Origin: MM2 sp035460165 | GTDB taxonomy: Bacteria; Pseudomonadota; Gammaproteobacteria; Burkholderiales; Methylophilaceae | NCBI GenBank assembly: GCA_035460165.1 | Contig: DATHWW010000014.1 | Location: 1 to 64,000 of the forward strand | DNA length: 64,000 nucleotides | Direction: 5' to 3' | Part shown: piece by piece, positions 7,971 through 16,834 of the stretch | Position numbering within the stretch: position 1 is the first letter of the stretch | Layout: every line of letters begins with the position of its first letter | The notes under the pieces: generated by a model | Databases searched by the model: none | Told to the model about the DNA's origin: nothing | The model's input: the letters and a program-made list of their open reading frames with translations, nothing else | Program-made: the position numbers and the translations under genes

Positions 7971-9142
7971 AAATTCTTTTCCTCGCCCCCCAGCCCTTCT
8001 ACACCGAGCGCGGCACGCCGATTGCGGTGCGCCTTGCGGTTTCATCGCTTTGCCGGGCAGGACATCAGGTCGATCTCCTGACCTACCCCGAAGGCGAGGA
8101 CATCGCAATCCCCGGCATGCGCCTGTTCCGCGCGGGTCGTCCGCCGGGCGTCAAACGGATCCCCATCGGTTTTTCCATCAAGAAACTGCTTTGCGATGCA
8201 TGGCTGATGATCGCCGCCTTCCGCATGTTGCGAGACGGCCGTTATGACGTGGTGCATGCCGTGGAAGAATCGGTTTTTATCGCATTACTGGCAAGACTTT
8301 TCTGGCGGTTCAAGCTGGTGTATGACATGGATTCGCTAATGGCGGACCAGATCGCCGAAAAATGGCCGAAAATCGAGCCGTTGCTTCCATTCCTGCGCTG
8401 GTTTGAGCATCAGGCGATGCGCCGTTCCGACCTGGTGCTCGCCGTCTGCCCGCTGATCGCCGAGCGCGCACGCAGCAGCCAAGATGCCGAACGCGTGCAC
8501 CTGACGCCGGACGTGGCCTTCACCCCCAATACAACCGTGGAGGTGGAAGACCTACGCGCACACTGCCCCCAGCCGGGGCCGATGGCACTGTATGTCGGCA
8601 ACCTGGAGTCCTATCAGGGGCTAGACCTGCTGCTGCAAGCGCTGGCCGCGATGGATCCTGCTCAGCGCTGCAATCTCCTCATCATCGGCGGCACGGATGC
8701 CAGCGTAAACAGCTATGTCGCCCAGGCCGCAGCGGCTGGGCTTGCGAATTGGGTACGGTTTCTGGGACAACGCCCACTGGGCGCGCTTCCAGCCTATCTG
8801 GAACAGGCCGATATCCTGTGCTCGCCGCGACTCAAAGGCGTTAACACGCCCATGAAAATCTATTCCTATATGCTGGCCGGCCGCGCCATTCTTGCCACCG
8901 ACATCGCCAGCCACAGCCAGTTGCTGGATGCGACCTGCGCCATGCTGACGCCACCCCAGCCTGGCGCCATGGCGGAAGGTTGGCTGCGCTTGCTCGCCTC
9001 GCAACAACTCCGCACCGAACTCGGCAAAACGGCTGCCCATCGCGCCGGCACCCTGTATTGCGAACAAGCTTTCGATCAACGGCTCCAGACTGCCTACGCG
9101 GTACTGCGCCCACCTTGTGCGTTCAGCAGGCTAGCCGCCTGA
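7967..9142 (+). CDS. GT4 family glycosyltransferase
   Basis: The 391-residue protein has the GT-B layout of family GT4. The N-terminal domain starts MKILFLAPQPF with a conserved TERGTP loop, and the C-terminal domain has a YVGNLESYQGLDLLL segment and a PRLKGVNTPMKIYSYMLAG region in place of the usual E-x7-E nucleotide-sugar site. It would add a sugar to a lipid-linked acceptor in the cytoplasm. It overlaps the previous gene by ATGA and precedes the flippase gene. The sugar and acceptor cannot be deduced. Confidence 0.8.
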   Translation: MKILFLAPQPFYTERGTPIAVRLAVSSLCRAGHQVDLLTYPEGEDIAIPGMRLFRAGRPPGVKRIPIGFSIKKLLCDAWLMIAAFRMLRDGRYDVVHAVEESVFIALLARLFWRFKLVYDMDSLMADQIAEKWPKIEPLLPFLRWFEHQAMRRSDLVLAVCPLIAERARSSQDAERVHLTPDVAFTPNTTVEVEDLRAHCPQPGPMALYVGNLESYQGLDLLLQALAAMDPAQRCNLLIIGGTDASVNSYVAQAAAAGLANWVRFLGQRPLGALPAYLEQADILCSPRLKGVNTPMKIYSYMLAGRAILATDIASHSQLLDATCAMLTPPQPGAMAEGWLRLLASQQLRTELGKTAAHRAGTLYCEQAFDQRLQTAYAVLRPPCAFSRLAA

Positions 9143-9180
9143 GCGGCTCGCTCGTGAAAACACAGGCACAACGACTTTCC

Positions 9181-10470
9181 ATGCCCGACAAACCCATGAC
9201 AGACGCCGCCCTACTACAAGCCCGCCCAGATGCGCGCAGCAGATTACTCGCCTTGCTGTCGGGTAGTCCGAGCACGCTCATTCAGCGCATGCTGCGCCAG
9301 TCCACCTTGCGCGCAACCGCCGTGTTCGCCCTTTCCGGCCTGGCGTTTGCCGTCGGCAACCTGCTGCTGGCGCGGACCATGCCGGTTGAGGCATACGGCC
9401 AATTGGCCTTGGCCATCGCATTGTTCAACGTCTTCGGTCTGCTCGCACCCATGGGCGTGGATCAGGCCATGCTCAGGCATCACATCGACCCCGGCCCTCG
9501 TCTGCTGGCATTTCTCAGCGCATCCGGCATTGTTCTCGGGGTTATCGTGGGCGCCGGTTATAGCGTGTTCAACGATTTGCATGTCATGGACGGCATCGTG
9601 CTGGCGCTCGTGATTGCCGCCGGCGGGGTGACTGCGGCATTGGTCTCGCTAGCCCGGTCGCGTCATCGCGAAGCTCCGGCGTTGCTGCTGGCTACCGCGG
9701 CCAGCTGGGTGTTGCTGGCGACCGGAATCGCTTCGATGATGATTTCGATGCACAGCCCATTGCTGCCGCTCGCCTTGTTTGCGCTAGGCAATCTTCTGGC
9801 CGCAGCTATCGGCTGGACGATATTGGGTAAAGCGCATCGCATTGCGCCGAAAGATCGCGCCGCCATCCCGTGGGGCGAAGCCTGTTCGCTACTCGGCATT
9901 GCCGCCATAGGCACGGTTATTCTGCAACTGGAACGACTGGTAATCCCACCGACCATCGGCATCAGCGCGCTGGCCTTGTTCAGCGTGCTGGCCTCCGTGG
10001 CAATCTTCCCGTTCCGACTGCTCACGGCCAGCGCCGGCTTTGCATTGGTACCGAAACTACGCGCCGCATCCAGCCATCAGGAGAAACGACAGTTGGTCAA
10101 ACGCGAACTGCTATCCACGTGCACGCTTCTGGCCGGGGCGACCATCGGCATCGTGCTACTTGCCCCGATCGTCACCCCTCTGCTCACCGGCGGACGTTAC
10201 GAAATCGGCTTGGGCCTGGCGATGGCTGCCTGCTTCAACGGTTACGGCAAGGTGATGCAGTCCTTTCCACGCGCGCTCATCACCGCCTGCGGTTCGGATC
10301 AGGAAATCGCGCGACTTAATCGGCTAGGCTGGATCGGCCTCGTCACCAGTATCGCCGGTGCCTTCGCCGGTGCGCACTGGGGGCTGATCGGGCTGCTGTA
10401 TGGCGTGACGCTGGGCAGCATGGCCGGCACCTTGCCAGCGATTATGCTGGCCAAGAGGAAACTGCAATGA
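9181..10470 (+). CDS. Polysaccharide/lipid-linked glycan flippase (Wzx/MATE-like membrane protein)
   Basis: This protein of about 429 residues has roughly 12 hydrophobic segments beginning near residue 40 (LRATAVFALSGLAFAVGNLL) and the pattern of the polysaccharide-transport flippases that move undecaprenyl-linked units across the inner membrane. An in-frame start at 8980 lies deep inside the upstream GT4 gene, so the ATG at 9181 is preferred; another ATG follows six codons later. The stop overlaps the FkbH-like gene by ATGA. It is the export step of the glycan operon. Confidence 0.75.
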   Translation: MPDKPMTDAALLQARPDARSRLLALLSGSPSTLIQRMLRQSTLRATAVFALSGLAFAVGNLLLARTMPVEAYGQLALAIALFNVFGLLAPMGVDQAMLRHHIDPGPRLLAFLSASGIVLGVIVGAGYSVFNDLHVMDGIVLALVIAAGGVTAALVSLARSRHREAPALLLATAASWVLLATGIASMMISMHSPLLPLALFALGNLLAAAIGWTILGKAHRIAPKDRAAIPWGEACSLLGIAAIGTVILQLERLVIPPTIGISALALFSVLASVAIFPFRLLTASAGFALVPKLRAASSHQEKRQLVKRELLSTCTLLAGATIGIVLLAPIVTPLLTGGRYEIGLGLAMAACFNGYGKVMQSFPRALITACGSDQEIARLNRLGWIGLVTSIAGAFAGAHWGLIGLLYGVTLGSMAGTLPAIMLAKRKLQ

Positions 10471-12341
10471 GCGCGGCCCCGGGATACGACACCTCCGATT
10501 TCGCGGATGAGTTGGCTAAACTGCGCAACCGGCTGCTGAAAACAGACATGGCCGCACTCGGCAGTGCCGATTACCGCACCTTGCATCGCCAGGTAAAAGC
10601 CATCGCCGTCGGCCCCGAGTTGCGTATCGCGTATCTCGGCAACGTCACGCTCAATTTCCTGCCTCCTTTTGTTGCCGTCCATGGCGCACGCGAAGGTTGG
10701 CTGGCAAAAGCGCACATCGGGCATTTCGGACAATACTTTCAGGAACTGCGCAGCCAGGAGTTCACAGAATTCCAGCCAGAGATCGTGGTTCTCGTGCTCT
10801 CTTTGCGCTTGCTGCGGCCGGATGCGATGGCACAAATGACCGCGCTGGCGCCGAACGCGCGCCAGGCCTTGCGGGACGATGTGCTGGATGAAATGGAATC
10901 CTGGGTCAAACAAGCGCTTTCAACCACGCAAGCCACCTTGTTGATCGGAAACTTCCCGCTGCCCGCCGCACCGGCGCTGGGCGTCGCGGATAGTGCTGAA
11001 AGTTATGGCGAGATGGAGTTTCATCTGGAATTGAATCTCGAATTGATGCGCCGGATGCGGGCCTATAGTCGCCTCCAGATTCTGGACATCAACCGCGTTG
11101 CCGCGCGTATCGGCTACCGCCAGGCATTCGACCCGCGTCTGCTTCACATTTCCAAAATGGATTGGACTGAAACACTGATGGCCGGCCTCGGCCAGGAAAT
11201 CGTGCGCCATGGGATCGCCGCGAAAGGTACCGCCAGAAAATGCCTGGCCCTGGATATCGATAACACGCTGTGGGGCGGCATTGTTGGCGAGGATGGGCCG
11301 CTGGGCGTGAGGATTGGCCACGGAGATGCAGAAAGCGAGGCATTCCTGGCTTTCCAGCAACGGATTCGTTCGTTGAAAGACCGGGGCATCCTGCTGGCGT
11401 TATGCAGCAAGAACAACCCGGCCGATGTCGAGGAGGCCTTCCGGCTGCGCAAGGAAATGCCGCTCCAACTGGACGATTTTTCCGCCCGCGCCATCGGCTG
11501 GGAGCCGAAGCATCAAGGCCTGGCGCAGATTGCCGCCGAGCTCAACATCGGTGTCGATGCCCTCGCATTCATCGACGACAACCCGGCCGAGATCGCGCTT
11601 ATCCGGCAGAAACTGCCGATGGTGGAGTGCCTGCTGCTGCCGCCCGACCCGGCAGCGTTTGTCGCAGCACTGGACAACCTCACCTGCTTCGAGAAAGCCG
11701 TCGTACTGGCAGACGATGCCGACAAGGCACGGCAATACCGGCAGGAAGCCGAGCGTATCCGATTTTCTTCCGAGCATGACAGCATGGACGACTACCTGGC
11801 GCAGTTGCAGATGGAAGTGGAAATCGGCCCGGTCGGAGCTGGCCATTTGCCGCGGGTGCATCAGATGTTTGCCAAGACCAATCAATTCAACGTCACCACC
11901 AAACGCTACACGCTGGGCGAGCTGGAAGCGATGCTGGACTCGCCCGACCACCGTCTCGGCCTTGCCTCGCTGCGCGACCGTTTCGGCGAATCCGGCGCCA
12001 TTGCCGCCTTTATCCTGATCGACGATGGCGCCACCCTGCACATCGACAGCCTGCTGATGAGCTGTCGCGCCTTGGGGCGAGGTGTGGAAACAGCTCTCAT
12101 GAATTTCATCAAACAGCAGTTCATTGAACACGAAGGACTGGCTGTGCTAAGCGCCGAATTCATCCCGACCGCAAAAAACAAGCCGGCGGCAAACTATTTC
12201 ACAGGCCAAGGGTTTCGACCGGTCTCCAACGGTGCTGGCCTGTTCTACGCACTCCACAAGAATGAAGTTGAAATCAAACCCTGTAACTGGATAAAAGCAA
12301 AAGGAGAATCGTTATGGAAATTACAGAAAGAGTACGGTTGA
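10467..12341 (+). CDS. FkbH-like HAD-superfamily protein
   Basis: The 624-residue protein has an N-terminal domain of about 250 residues. A HAD domain follows, with the nucleophile motif LDIDNTLWGG (Asp263, Asp265) and a later FIDDNPAE motif, and a GNAT-like C-terminal region (RALGRGVETALMNF near 534-547). FkbH proteins take 1,3-bisphosphoglycerate and load a glyceryl unit onto an acyl carrier protein. The next gene is exactly such a carrier, overlapping by 28 bases. In this glycan operon the product is probably an acyl or glyceryl decoration of a sugar, which is inference. Confidence 0.85.
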   Translation: MSAAPGYDTSDFADELAKLRNRLLKTDMAALGSADYRTLHRQVKAIAVGPELRIAYLGNVTLNFLPPFVAVHGAREGWLAKAHIGHFGQYFQELRSQEFTEFQPEIVVLVLSLRLLRPDAMAQMTALAPNARQALRDDVLDEMESWVKQALSTTQATLLIGNFPLPAAPALGVADSAESYGEMEFHLELNLELMRRMRAYSRLQILDINRVAARIGYRQAFDPRLLHISKMDWTETLMAGLGQEIVRHGIAAKGTARKCLALDIDNTLWGGIVGEDGPLGVRIGHGDAESEAFLAFQQRIRSLKDRGILLALCSKNNPADVEEAFRLRKEMPLQLDDFSARAIGWEPKHQGLAQIAAELNIGVDALAFIDDNPAEIALIRQKLPMVECLLLPPDPAAFVAALDNLTCFEKAVVLADDADKARQYRQEAERIRFSSEHDSMDDYLAQLQMEVEIGPVGAGHLPRVHQMFAKTNQFNVTTKRYTLGELEAMLDSPDHRLGLASLRDRFGESGAIAAFILIDDGATLHIDSLLMSCRALGRGVETALMNFIKQQFIEHEGLAVLSAEFIPTAKNKPAANYFTGQGFRPVSNGAGLFYALHKNEVEIKPCNWIKAKGESLWKLQKEYG

Positions 12342-12550
12342 TCCTCAGCGAGGTACTTGAAATCGATGCAGACAAGACCAATGCGGAATCACATCAGTCC
12401 GATATCGCGGAATGGGACTCTCTGGCCCAGCTTCGCCTGGTGACGGCCCTGGAAGAGGAGTTCGGCGTCAAGCCGACCATGCGCGAAATCGCCGAGCTCA
12501 CTTCCATTCCGGCCATTACACGCTATCTCAATACTTCAGGCACGCATTAA
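12314..12550 (+). CDS. Acyl carrier protein
   Basis: This 78-residue acidic helical protein contains the phosphopantetheine attachment motif DSL, with Ser36 as the attachment site (EWDSLAQLRLV). It is a stand-alone carrier that would need a PPTase encoded elsewhere. It starts inside the 3' end of the FkbH-like gene, so the two are translated together, and is followed 11 bases later by a hexapeptide acyltransferase. It probably carries the three-carbon unit made by the FkbH-like enzyme, not a fatty acid for membrane lipids. Confidence 0.9.
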   Translation: MEITERVRLILSEVLEIDADKTNAESHQSDIAEWDSLAQLRLVTALEEEFGVKPTMREIAELTSIPAITRYLNTSGTH

Positions 12551-12561
12551 GGTGAGTCGCC

Positions 12562-13092
12562 ATGAAAATCAGCACCGGCATACGCCGTTTCATTGTTCCG
12601 AATGCGCTGATCACGCTGTATTACCTGTTCGGCTGCCGGGCCTTTATCAGCCCGCGCGCCGAAGTCGAGATCAGCCCGCTACTCAGAATCGGCCGTAAAA
12701 GCACCGTGAGTTCGTTTGCCAAGATCAAGGCCAGCGAAGGCCCGGTCAGTATCGGCGCACGCACCGACATTGGTGTCGGCTGCTTTATCGGCGGCCACCA
12801 GCCCGGTATCGAGATCGGAGACGACTGCCTCATCAGCCCGAACGTTTCCATCATCGGCGTGAATTACCGCCACCAACGGCTGGATATGACATTCCGCGAA
12901 CAGGGAGCGGAATCCAAAGGCCCCATCCGGATAGGCAATAACGTCTGGATCGGCGTGGGCTCGGTGATTATGGACAATGCCGAAATCGGCGATGGTGTGA
13001 TCGTCACGCCCAACTCGGTCGTGTCGGGCCGCATTCCGGCCAATGCCATCGTTCAGGGCAATCCTGCCAAGACTGTCTTTATCCGGCGCTAA
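12562..13092 (+). CDS. Left-handed beta-helix (hexapeptide repeat) acyltransferase
   Basis: The 176-residue protein is built of imperfect hexapeptide repeats ([ILV]-G-x4, for example VSIGARTDIGVG and IRIGNNVWIGVGSVIM) ending with the usual IVQGNPAKTVFIRR tail of sugar O-acyltransferases. Its start lies 11 bases after the ACP gene and it closes the operon. The family normally uses acetyl-CoA, but the adjacent FkbH and ACP genes suggest an ACP-bound donor. The next gene is convergent and ends only 6 bases away. Confidence 0.85.
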   Translation: MKISTGIRRFIVPNALITLYYLFGCRAFISPRAEVEISPLLRIGRKSTVSSFAKIKASEGPVSIGARTDIGVGCFIGGHQPGIEIGDDCLISPNVSIIGVNYRHQRLDMTFREQGAESKGPIRIGNNVWIGVGSVIMDNAEIGDGVIVTPNSVVSGRIPANAIVQGNPAKTVFIRR

Positions 13093-13098
13093 CGACGG

Positions 13099-13872
13099 CT
13101 AAACAGCAGCGGATACAAGCAGTGCGCGCACCCGCGCCAGATCTTCCTCGGTATCGACGCCGGTGGCCGGTGCATGCGCCGTTTTCGCGACACTGATGCG
13201 GTAGCCGTGCCACATTGCGCGCAACTGCTCCAGGGATTCCAGTTGCTCGACCGGGGAAACGGCCAACTGGGCATAGGCATGCAAGAAGCTGGCCTTGTAG
13301 GCGTATATCCCGATGTGCCGATAGGCTTGCATCCCGGTTGGCAACGCACCTTCCCGGCTTCCGTCGGAAAACGCGTCGCGCGCATAGGGGATCGGCGCAC
13401 GGCTGAAATACATTGCATAACCAGCTTGGTCCGAGACTACCTTGACCACATTGGGATTGAACATGGATACGCGGTCGTGGATGGGATGACAGGCCGTCGC
13501 GATGGCCGCTTCCGGATGCTCCGCAAGATTCTGCGCCACTTCCCGGATCAGTGCCGGGTCGATCAAGGGTTCGTCGCCCTGCACATTGACCACGATGGTG
13601 TTGTCCGCCCAGCCCTGAATTCCGGCCACTTCCGCAATGCGGTCCGTGCCGGAAACATGATCCTCGCGCGTCATTACCGCCCGATAGCCCTGTGCGGTGA
13701 CGGCCTCCAGGATGGCGGCATGGTCGGTTGCCACCACGACTTCTTCCGCTCCGCTGGCGAGCGCTTGCTCCGCCACCCGAACAATCATCGGCTTGCCGGC
13801 GAGATCGAGCAACGGCTTGCCGGGCAAGCGGGTGCTCGCATGACGAGCGGGAATCACTACCTTGAAGCTCAA
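13099..13872 (-). CDS. kdsB: 3-deoxy-manno-octulosonate (Kdo) cytidylyltransferase
   Basis: KdsB activates Kdo with CTP to CMP-Kdo for the LPS inner core. The 257-residue protein begins SFKVVIPARHASTRLPGKPL, the family nucleotide-binding signature, and keeps NVQGDEPLI and YFSRAPIPYAR. Homology starts at a TTG codon 2 bases after the stop of the Trm112-like gene; a longer frame starting at 13962 would extend across that gene in another frame and is rejected. It is the last gene of the lol-comEC-exb-msbA-lpxK operon. Confidence 0.93.
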   Translation of the reverse strand: MSFKVVIPARHASTRLPGKPLLDLAGKPMIVRVAEQALASGAEEVVVATDHAAILEAVTAQGYRAVMTREDHVSGTDRIAEVAGIQGWADNTIVVNVQGDEPLIDPALIREVAQNLAEHPEAAIATACHPIHDRVSMFNPNVVKVVSDQAGYAMYFSRAPIPYARDAFSDGSREGALPTGMQAYRHIGIYAYKASFLHAYAQLAVSPVEQLESLEQLRAMWHGYRISVAKTAHAPATGVDTEEDLARVRALLVSAAV

Positions 13873-13874
13873 GA

Positions 13875-14054
13875 TCAGACCTCTTCTTCCGCCGGCAATG
13901 CGCGGGCTTCGTCTTCCAGCATCACGGGGATGCCGTCCTTGATGGGGTAAGCCAGCCGGCATGGCTTGCAGACCAGTTCACCCACGGTCTTTTTGTAAAC
14001 CAGCGGTCCCTTGCAGACGGGACAAACCAGGATTTCCAGTAATTTTGCGTCCAT
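13875..14054 (-). CDS. Trm112-like / UPF0434 (YcaR-type) small zinc-ribbon protein
   Basis: A 59-codon gene fills the gap between lpxK and kdsB. Its translation begins MDAKLLEILVCPVCKGPL and has a CxxC pair at residues 11-14, a second CxxC-like pair near 29-32, and AYPIKDGIPVML, the signature of the Trm112/UPF0434 family. Family members act as small zinc-binding partners, in some lineages of methyltransferases; the bacterial role is uncertain. It starts one base after the lpxK stop and ends 2 bases before the kdsB start, the same order as in many proteobacteria. Confidence 0.9.
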   Translation of the reverse strand: MDAKLLEILVCPVCKGPLVYKKTVGELVCKPCRLAYPIKDGIPVMLEDEARALPAEEEV

Positions 14055-14055
14055 A

Positions 14056-15033
14056 TCATTTCCTCAGTTTCTTCAGCACACGCTCGACGAGCGCACGATC
14101 CAGCTTCGCGTCAACCGCCAGATACCACCAGTCCGGTTCGGCGAACGCACGGCATTTCACTGCGTCCTTTTCGGTCATCAGTATCGCGTCCACGCTACCG
14201 GTTGGCAAATCCTCAGGCGTATAGGCGTGATGATCCGGAAACGGCTTTTCCGCGAATTGCAGCCCCATGGTTTCTAATTGCGAAAAAAAGCGCCCGGGAT
14301 TGCCGATTCCGGCAATCGCCAGCAGGCGCTTGCCGACAAACGCTGAGGCCGGTGCGGACTTCACGGCATCCTTGAGATTGCGAAAATCCGCCGGCTGCAA
14401 TTGCATTTCAATGTAGCCTTCGCCCAATGCCGCGCCATTGCTCACTACCGCGTCGACGTTGGCCAGCCGCCGGATCGATTCGCGCAAAGGGCCTGCCGGA
14501 AGCAATCGGCCGTTTCCAAAACGGCGCTGGCCGTCGATTACGACAATTTCCGCATCGCGTGCAAGCCGGTAATGCTGCAATCCGTCGTCGCTGATGATCA
14601 GGTCGCATGCGGGATGCGCTTGTAGCAACGCCATGCCGGTCGCCGCACGGTCTCGTCCGACCCAGACGGGCGCTGCGGTCCGGCCGGCGATCATGACCGG
14701 CTCATCCCCGGCAATCGCCGGATCGGAGTTGCCGGTCACCGCCCTCGGACCATCATTCTTTCCACCGTACCCCCGGCTGACAATGCCGGGCTCGAAGCCC
14801 GCTTGTGTCAACTGCTCGGCCAGCCAGATGACCAGGGGCGTCTTGCCCGTTCCGCCGACAGTGATATTGCCGACGACGATCACGGGCACAGGCAAACGTA
14901 CGGTGTGGAATATGCCCAGCCGGTAGGCAAGGCGGCGGAATGAGGAAAGCAGCAGGAACAGCCACGACAACGGCACCAATATGAGATGCCAGACACTTGA
15001 TTTGTACCACTGTCGCTGCAGCCACTCGGACAT
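14056..15033 (-). CDS. lpxK: Tetraacyldisaccharide 4'-kinase
   Basis: LpxK phosphorylates the 4' position of the lipid A disaccharide at the inner membrane. The 325-residue protein has an N-terminal membrane anchor (about 17-35) and the P-loop VGNITVGGTGKTPLV (54-68), followed by SRGYGGK. The start MSEWLQRQWYK was chosen because it gives the usual family N-terminus; a longer frame to 15129 overlaps msbA. It lies 10 bases after msbA and just before the trm112-like gene, consistent with one lipid A operon. Confidence 0.95.
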   Translation of the reverse strand: MSEWLQRQWYKSSVWHLILVPLSWLFLLLSSFRRLAYRLGIFHTVRLPVPVIVVGNITVGGTGKTPLVIWLAEQLTQAGFEPGIVSRGYGGKNDGPRAVTGNSDPAIAGDEPVMIAGRTAAPVWVGRDRAATGMALLQAHPACDLIISDDGLQHYRLARDAEIVVIDGQRRFGNGRLLPAGPLRESIRRLANVDAVVSNGAALGEGYIEMQLQPADFRNLKDAVKSAPASAFVGKRLLAIAGIGNPGRFFSQLETMGLQFAEKPFPDHHAYTPEDLPTGSVDAILMTEKDAVKCRAFAEPDWWYLAVDAKLDRALVERVLKKLRK

Positions 15034-15043
15034 GGCTGGCGAC

Positions 15044-16798
15044 CTAGTGGAACTGCTTGCGATAAAGCTTGGTGTAATGCCCGTTCGCAGCCAGCAGCTC
15101 GGCATGCGTTCCGCTCTCGACGATTTCACCCTGCTCCATCACCAGAATGCGGTCGGCATTCTCGATAGTCGATAGACGGTGCGCAATTACAATCGAGGTA
15201 CGATTGCGCATGAGCCCGTCCAAAGCCTGCTGCACATGCTGCTCGGATTCGGTATCGAGCGCGGAAGTGGCTTCGTCCAGCAACAGGATAGGCGCATTCT
15301 TGAGGATCGCACGCGCAATCGCCAAGCGCTGACGCTGCCCGCCGGACAGCCGCACGCCGCGATCGCCGATTTCGCTATACAACCCGTTAGGCAGGTTCTG
15401 GATAAACTCCCAGGCGTAAGCGGCCTTGGCTGCGTCGATCACTTGCTCTTCGGGCGTATTGCGCAAATCGCCATAAGCAATATTGTTGAACACCGTATCG
15501 TTGAACAGGATCACGTCCTGACTGACCAGTGCGAACTGCTGGCGCAGGTTCTTGAGCGTCAGCGATCGCACATCGACGCCATCCAGCAGAATCAAACCCT
15601 GCTGCAACTCGTAAAAACGCGGCAACAGATTCACTAAAGTCGTCTTGCCTCCGCCGGAACGACCGACCAGCGCAACTTTTTCGCCGGGCTTCACGGTCAG
15701 GCTAAGGTTATTGAGTGCGTTGCGCTTGGCGCTCTCGTAGCGCAGGGTCACACTGCGGAATTCGATCTCGCCCTTGGCTCTCCCGATCTCGTTGGTACCC
15801 TCATCCACCTCACCGTGGGAATCCATCAAGGCAAACATGCTTTGCGCAGCGGCGATCCCCATCTGCAAGTCCTCGTTCATGCTGGTGAGGCTCTTGATCG
15901 GGGCGATCAGCATCAGCAACGCGCCAAGGAAAGCGGCGAACTCGCCTGCGGTGAACCGCCCCGTGGCGTAATAAACAACCATCCCCAGCGCGATAGCCGC
16001 CAGCAATTCGATAACAAAACTATTCAACAGGCCGCGACGAATAAACTTCAGGTGCGTGGATCGATTATTGGCTACCGCTTGCGCGAAACGCCGCCACTCG
16101 TAATCTTCACCACCGAAGATCTTGACCATGCGCTGCCCGGAAATCGCTTCTTCGGATACCTTGGTAATTTCGCCCATGGTCTCCTGAACCTGCTTGCCTG
16201 CGGAACGAATCTTCGGCGTCATCTTCCTCAGATAAAGCGCCATGAATGGAATCGTGATTGCAAATACCAGCGTCAGACGCCAGTCCAGATAGAGCATATA
16301 GCCGATCATGCCGGCAATGGTCAGGGTATCGCGTACCGCACTGATGACGACATTGGTCGATGCCTTGGCCACGCCTTCGGTATCGTAAGTCAGCTTGGAA
16401 GTGATAACTCCGGCGGAATTCGCATCGTAATAGGAGATAGGCAATGCCATCAGGCTCTTGAACGCATCCAGCCGCAGGTTTTCCACGACACGTCGGGCGA
16501 CCCAACGCATGGACAGCGTCGAAACAAACCCGGCTATCGCACGAACGGCCAGCATGCCGAACAGGATCAACGGCAGCCAGGTCAGCTTGCTTTGATCCTT
16601 GTTGACGAAGCCTTCATCCGTGACCTGCTTGATTGCAGCAAGAAAACCGGTATTGGTAGCAGAGAGTACAACCAGCGCGAGCACACTGATGCCAAACACT
16701 GCCTTGTAGCGCCATGCATATTTGAAAAGACGCTTGTAAATTGCGGTGGCATTGGCAGAAACGGGAGGAATCGCCTTCTTAGGCGTGGATTTCGACAT
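15044..16798 (-). CDS. msbA: Lipid A export ABC transporter MsbA (permease fused to ATPase)
   Basis: MsbA flips lipid A-core across the inner membrane using ATP. The 584-residue half-transporter has six N-terminal membrane helices and a C-terminal ATPase with Walker A GRSGGGKTT (about 379-387), signature LSGGQRQR and Walker B ILLLDEATSALD. Placement between exbD and lpxK is the standard proteobacterial context and separates it from the other ABC half-transporter of this window (62161). Confidence 0.95.
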   Translation of the reverse strand: MSKSTPKKAIPPVSANATAIYKRLFKYAWRYKAVFGISVLALVVLSATNTGFLAAIKQVTDEGFVNKDQSKLTWLPLILFGMLAVRAIAGFVSTLSMRWVARRVVENLRLDAFKSLMALPISYYDANSAGVITSKLTYDTEGVAKASTNVVISAVRDTLTIAGMIGYMLYLDWRLTLVFAITIPFMALYLRKMTPKIRSAGKQVQETMGEITKVSEEAISGQRMVKIFGGEDYEWRRFAQAVANNRSTHLKFIRRGLLNSFVIELLAAIALGMVVYYATGRFTAGEFAAFLGALLMLIAPIKSLTSMNEDLQMGIAAAQSMFALMDSHGEVDEGTNEIGRAKGEIEFRSVTLRYESAKRNALNNLSLTVKPGEKVALVGRSGGGKTTLVNLLPRFYELQQGLILLDGVDVRSLTLKNLRQQFALVSQDVILFNDTVFNNIAYGDLRNTPEEQVIDAAKAAYAWEFIQNLPNGLYSEIGDRGVRLSGGQRQRLAIARAILKNAPILLLDEATSALDTESEQHVQQALDGLMRNRTSIVIAHRLSTIENADRILVMEQGEIVESGTHAELLAANGHYTKLYRKQFH

Positions 16799-16834
16799 GC
16801 TGTCCCTGTAAGAGATGAAAGGTCATGAATCCGG

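Noticed and set aside
8980..9180. Extended start for the flippase gene
   Set aside because: It would overlap 160 bases of the GT4 gene and adds residues unlike a membrane flippase.
15815..16828. 337-codon plus-strand frame
   Set aside because: Antisense shadow of msbA, low-complexity translation and no motif.
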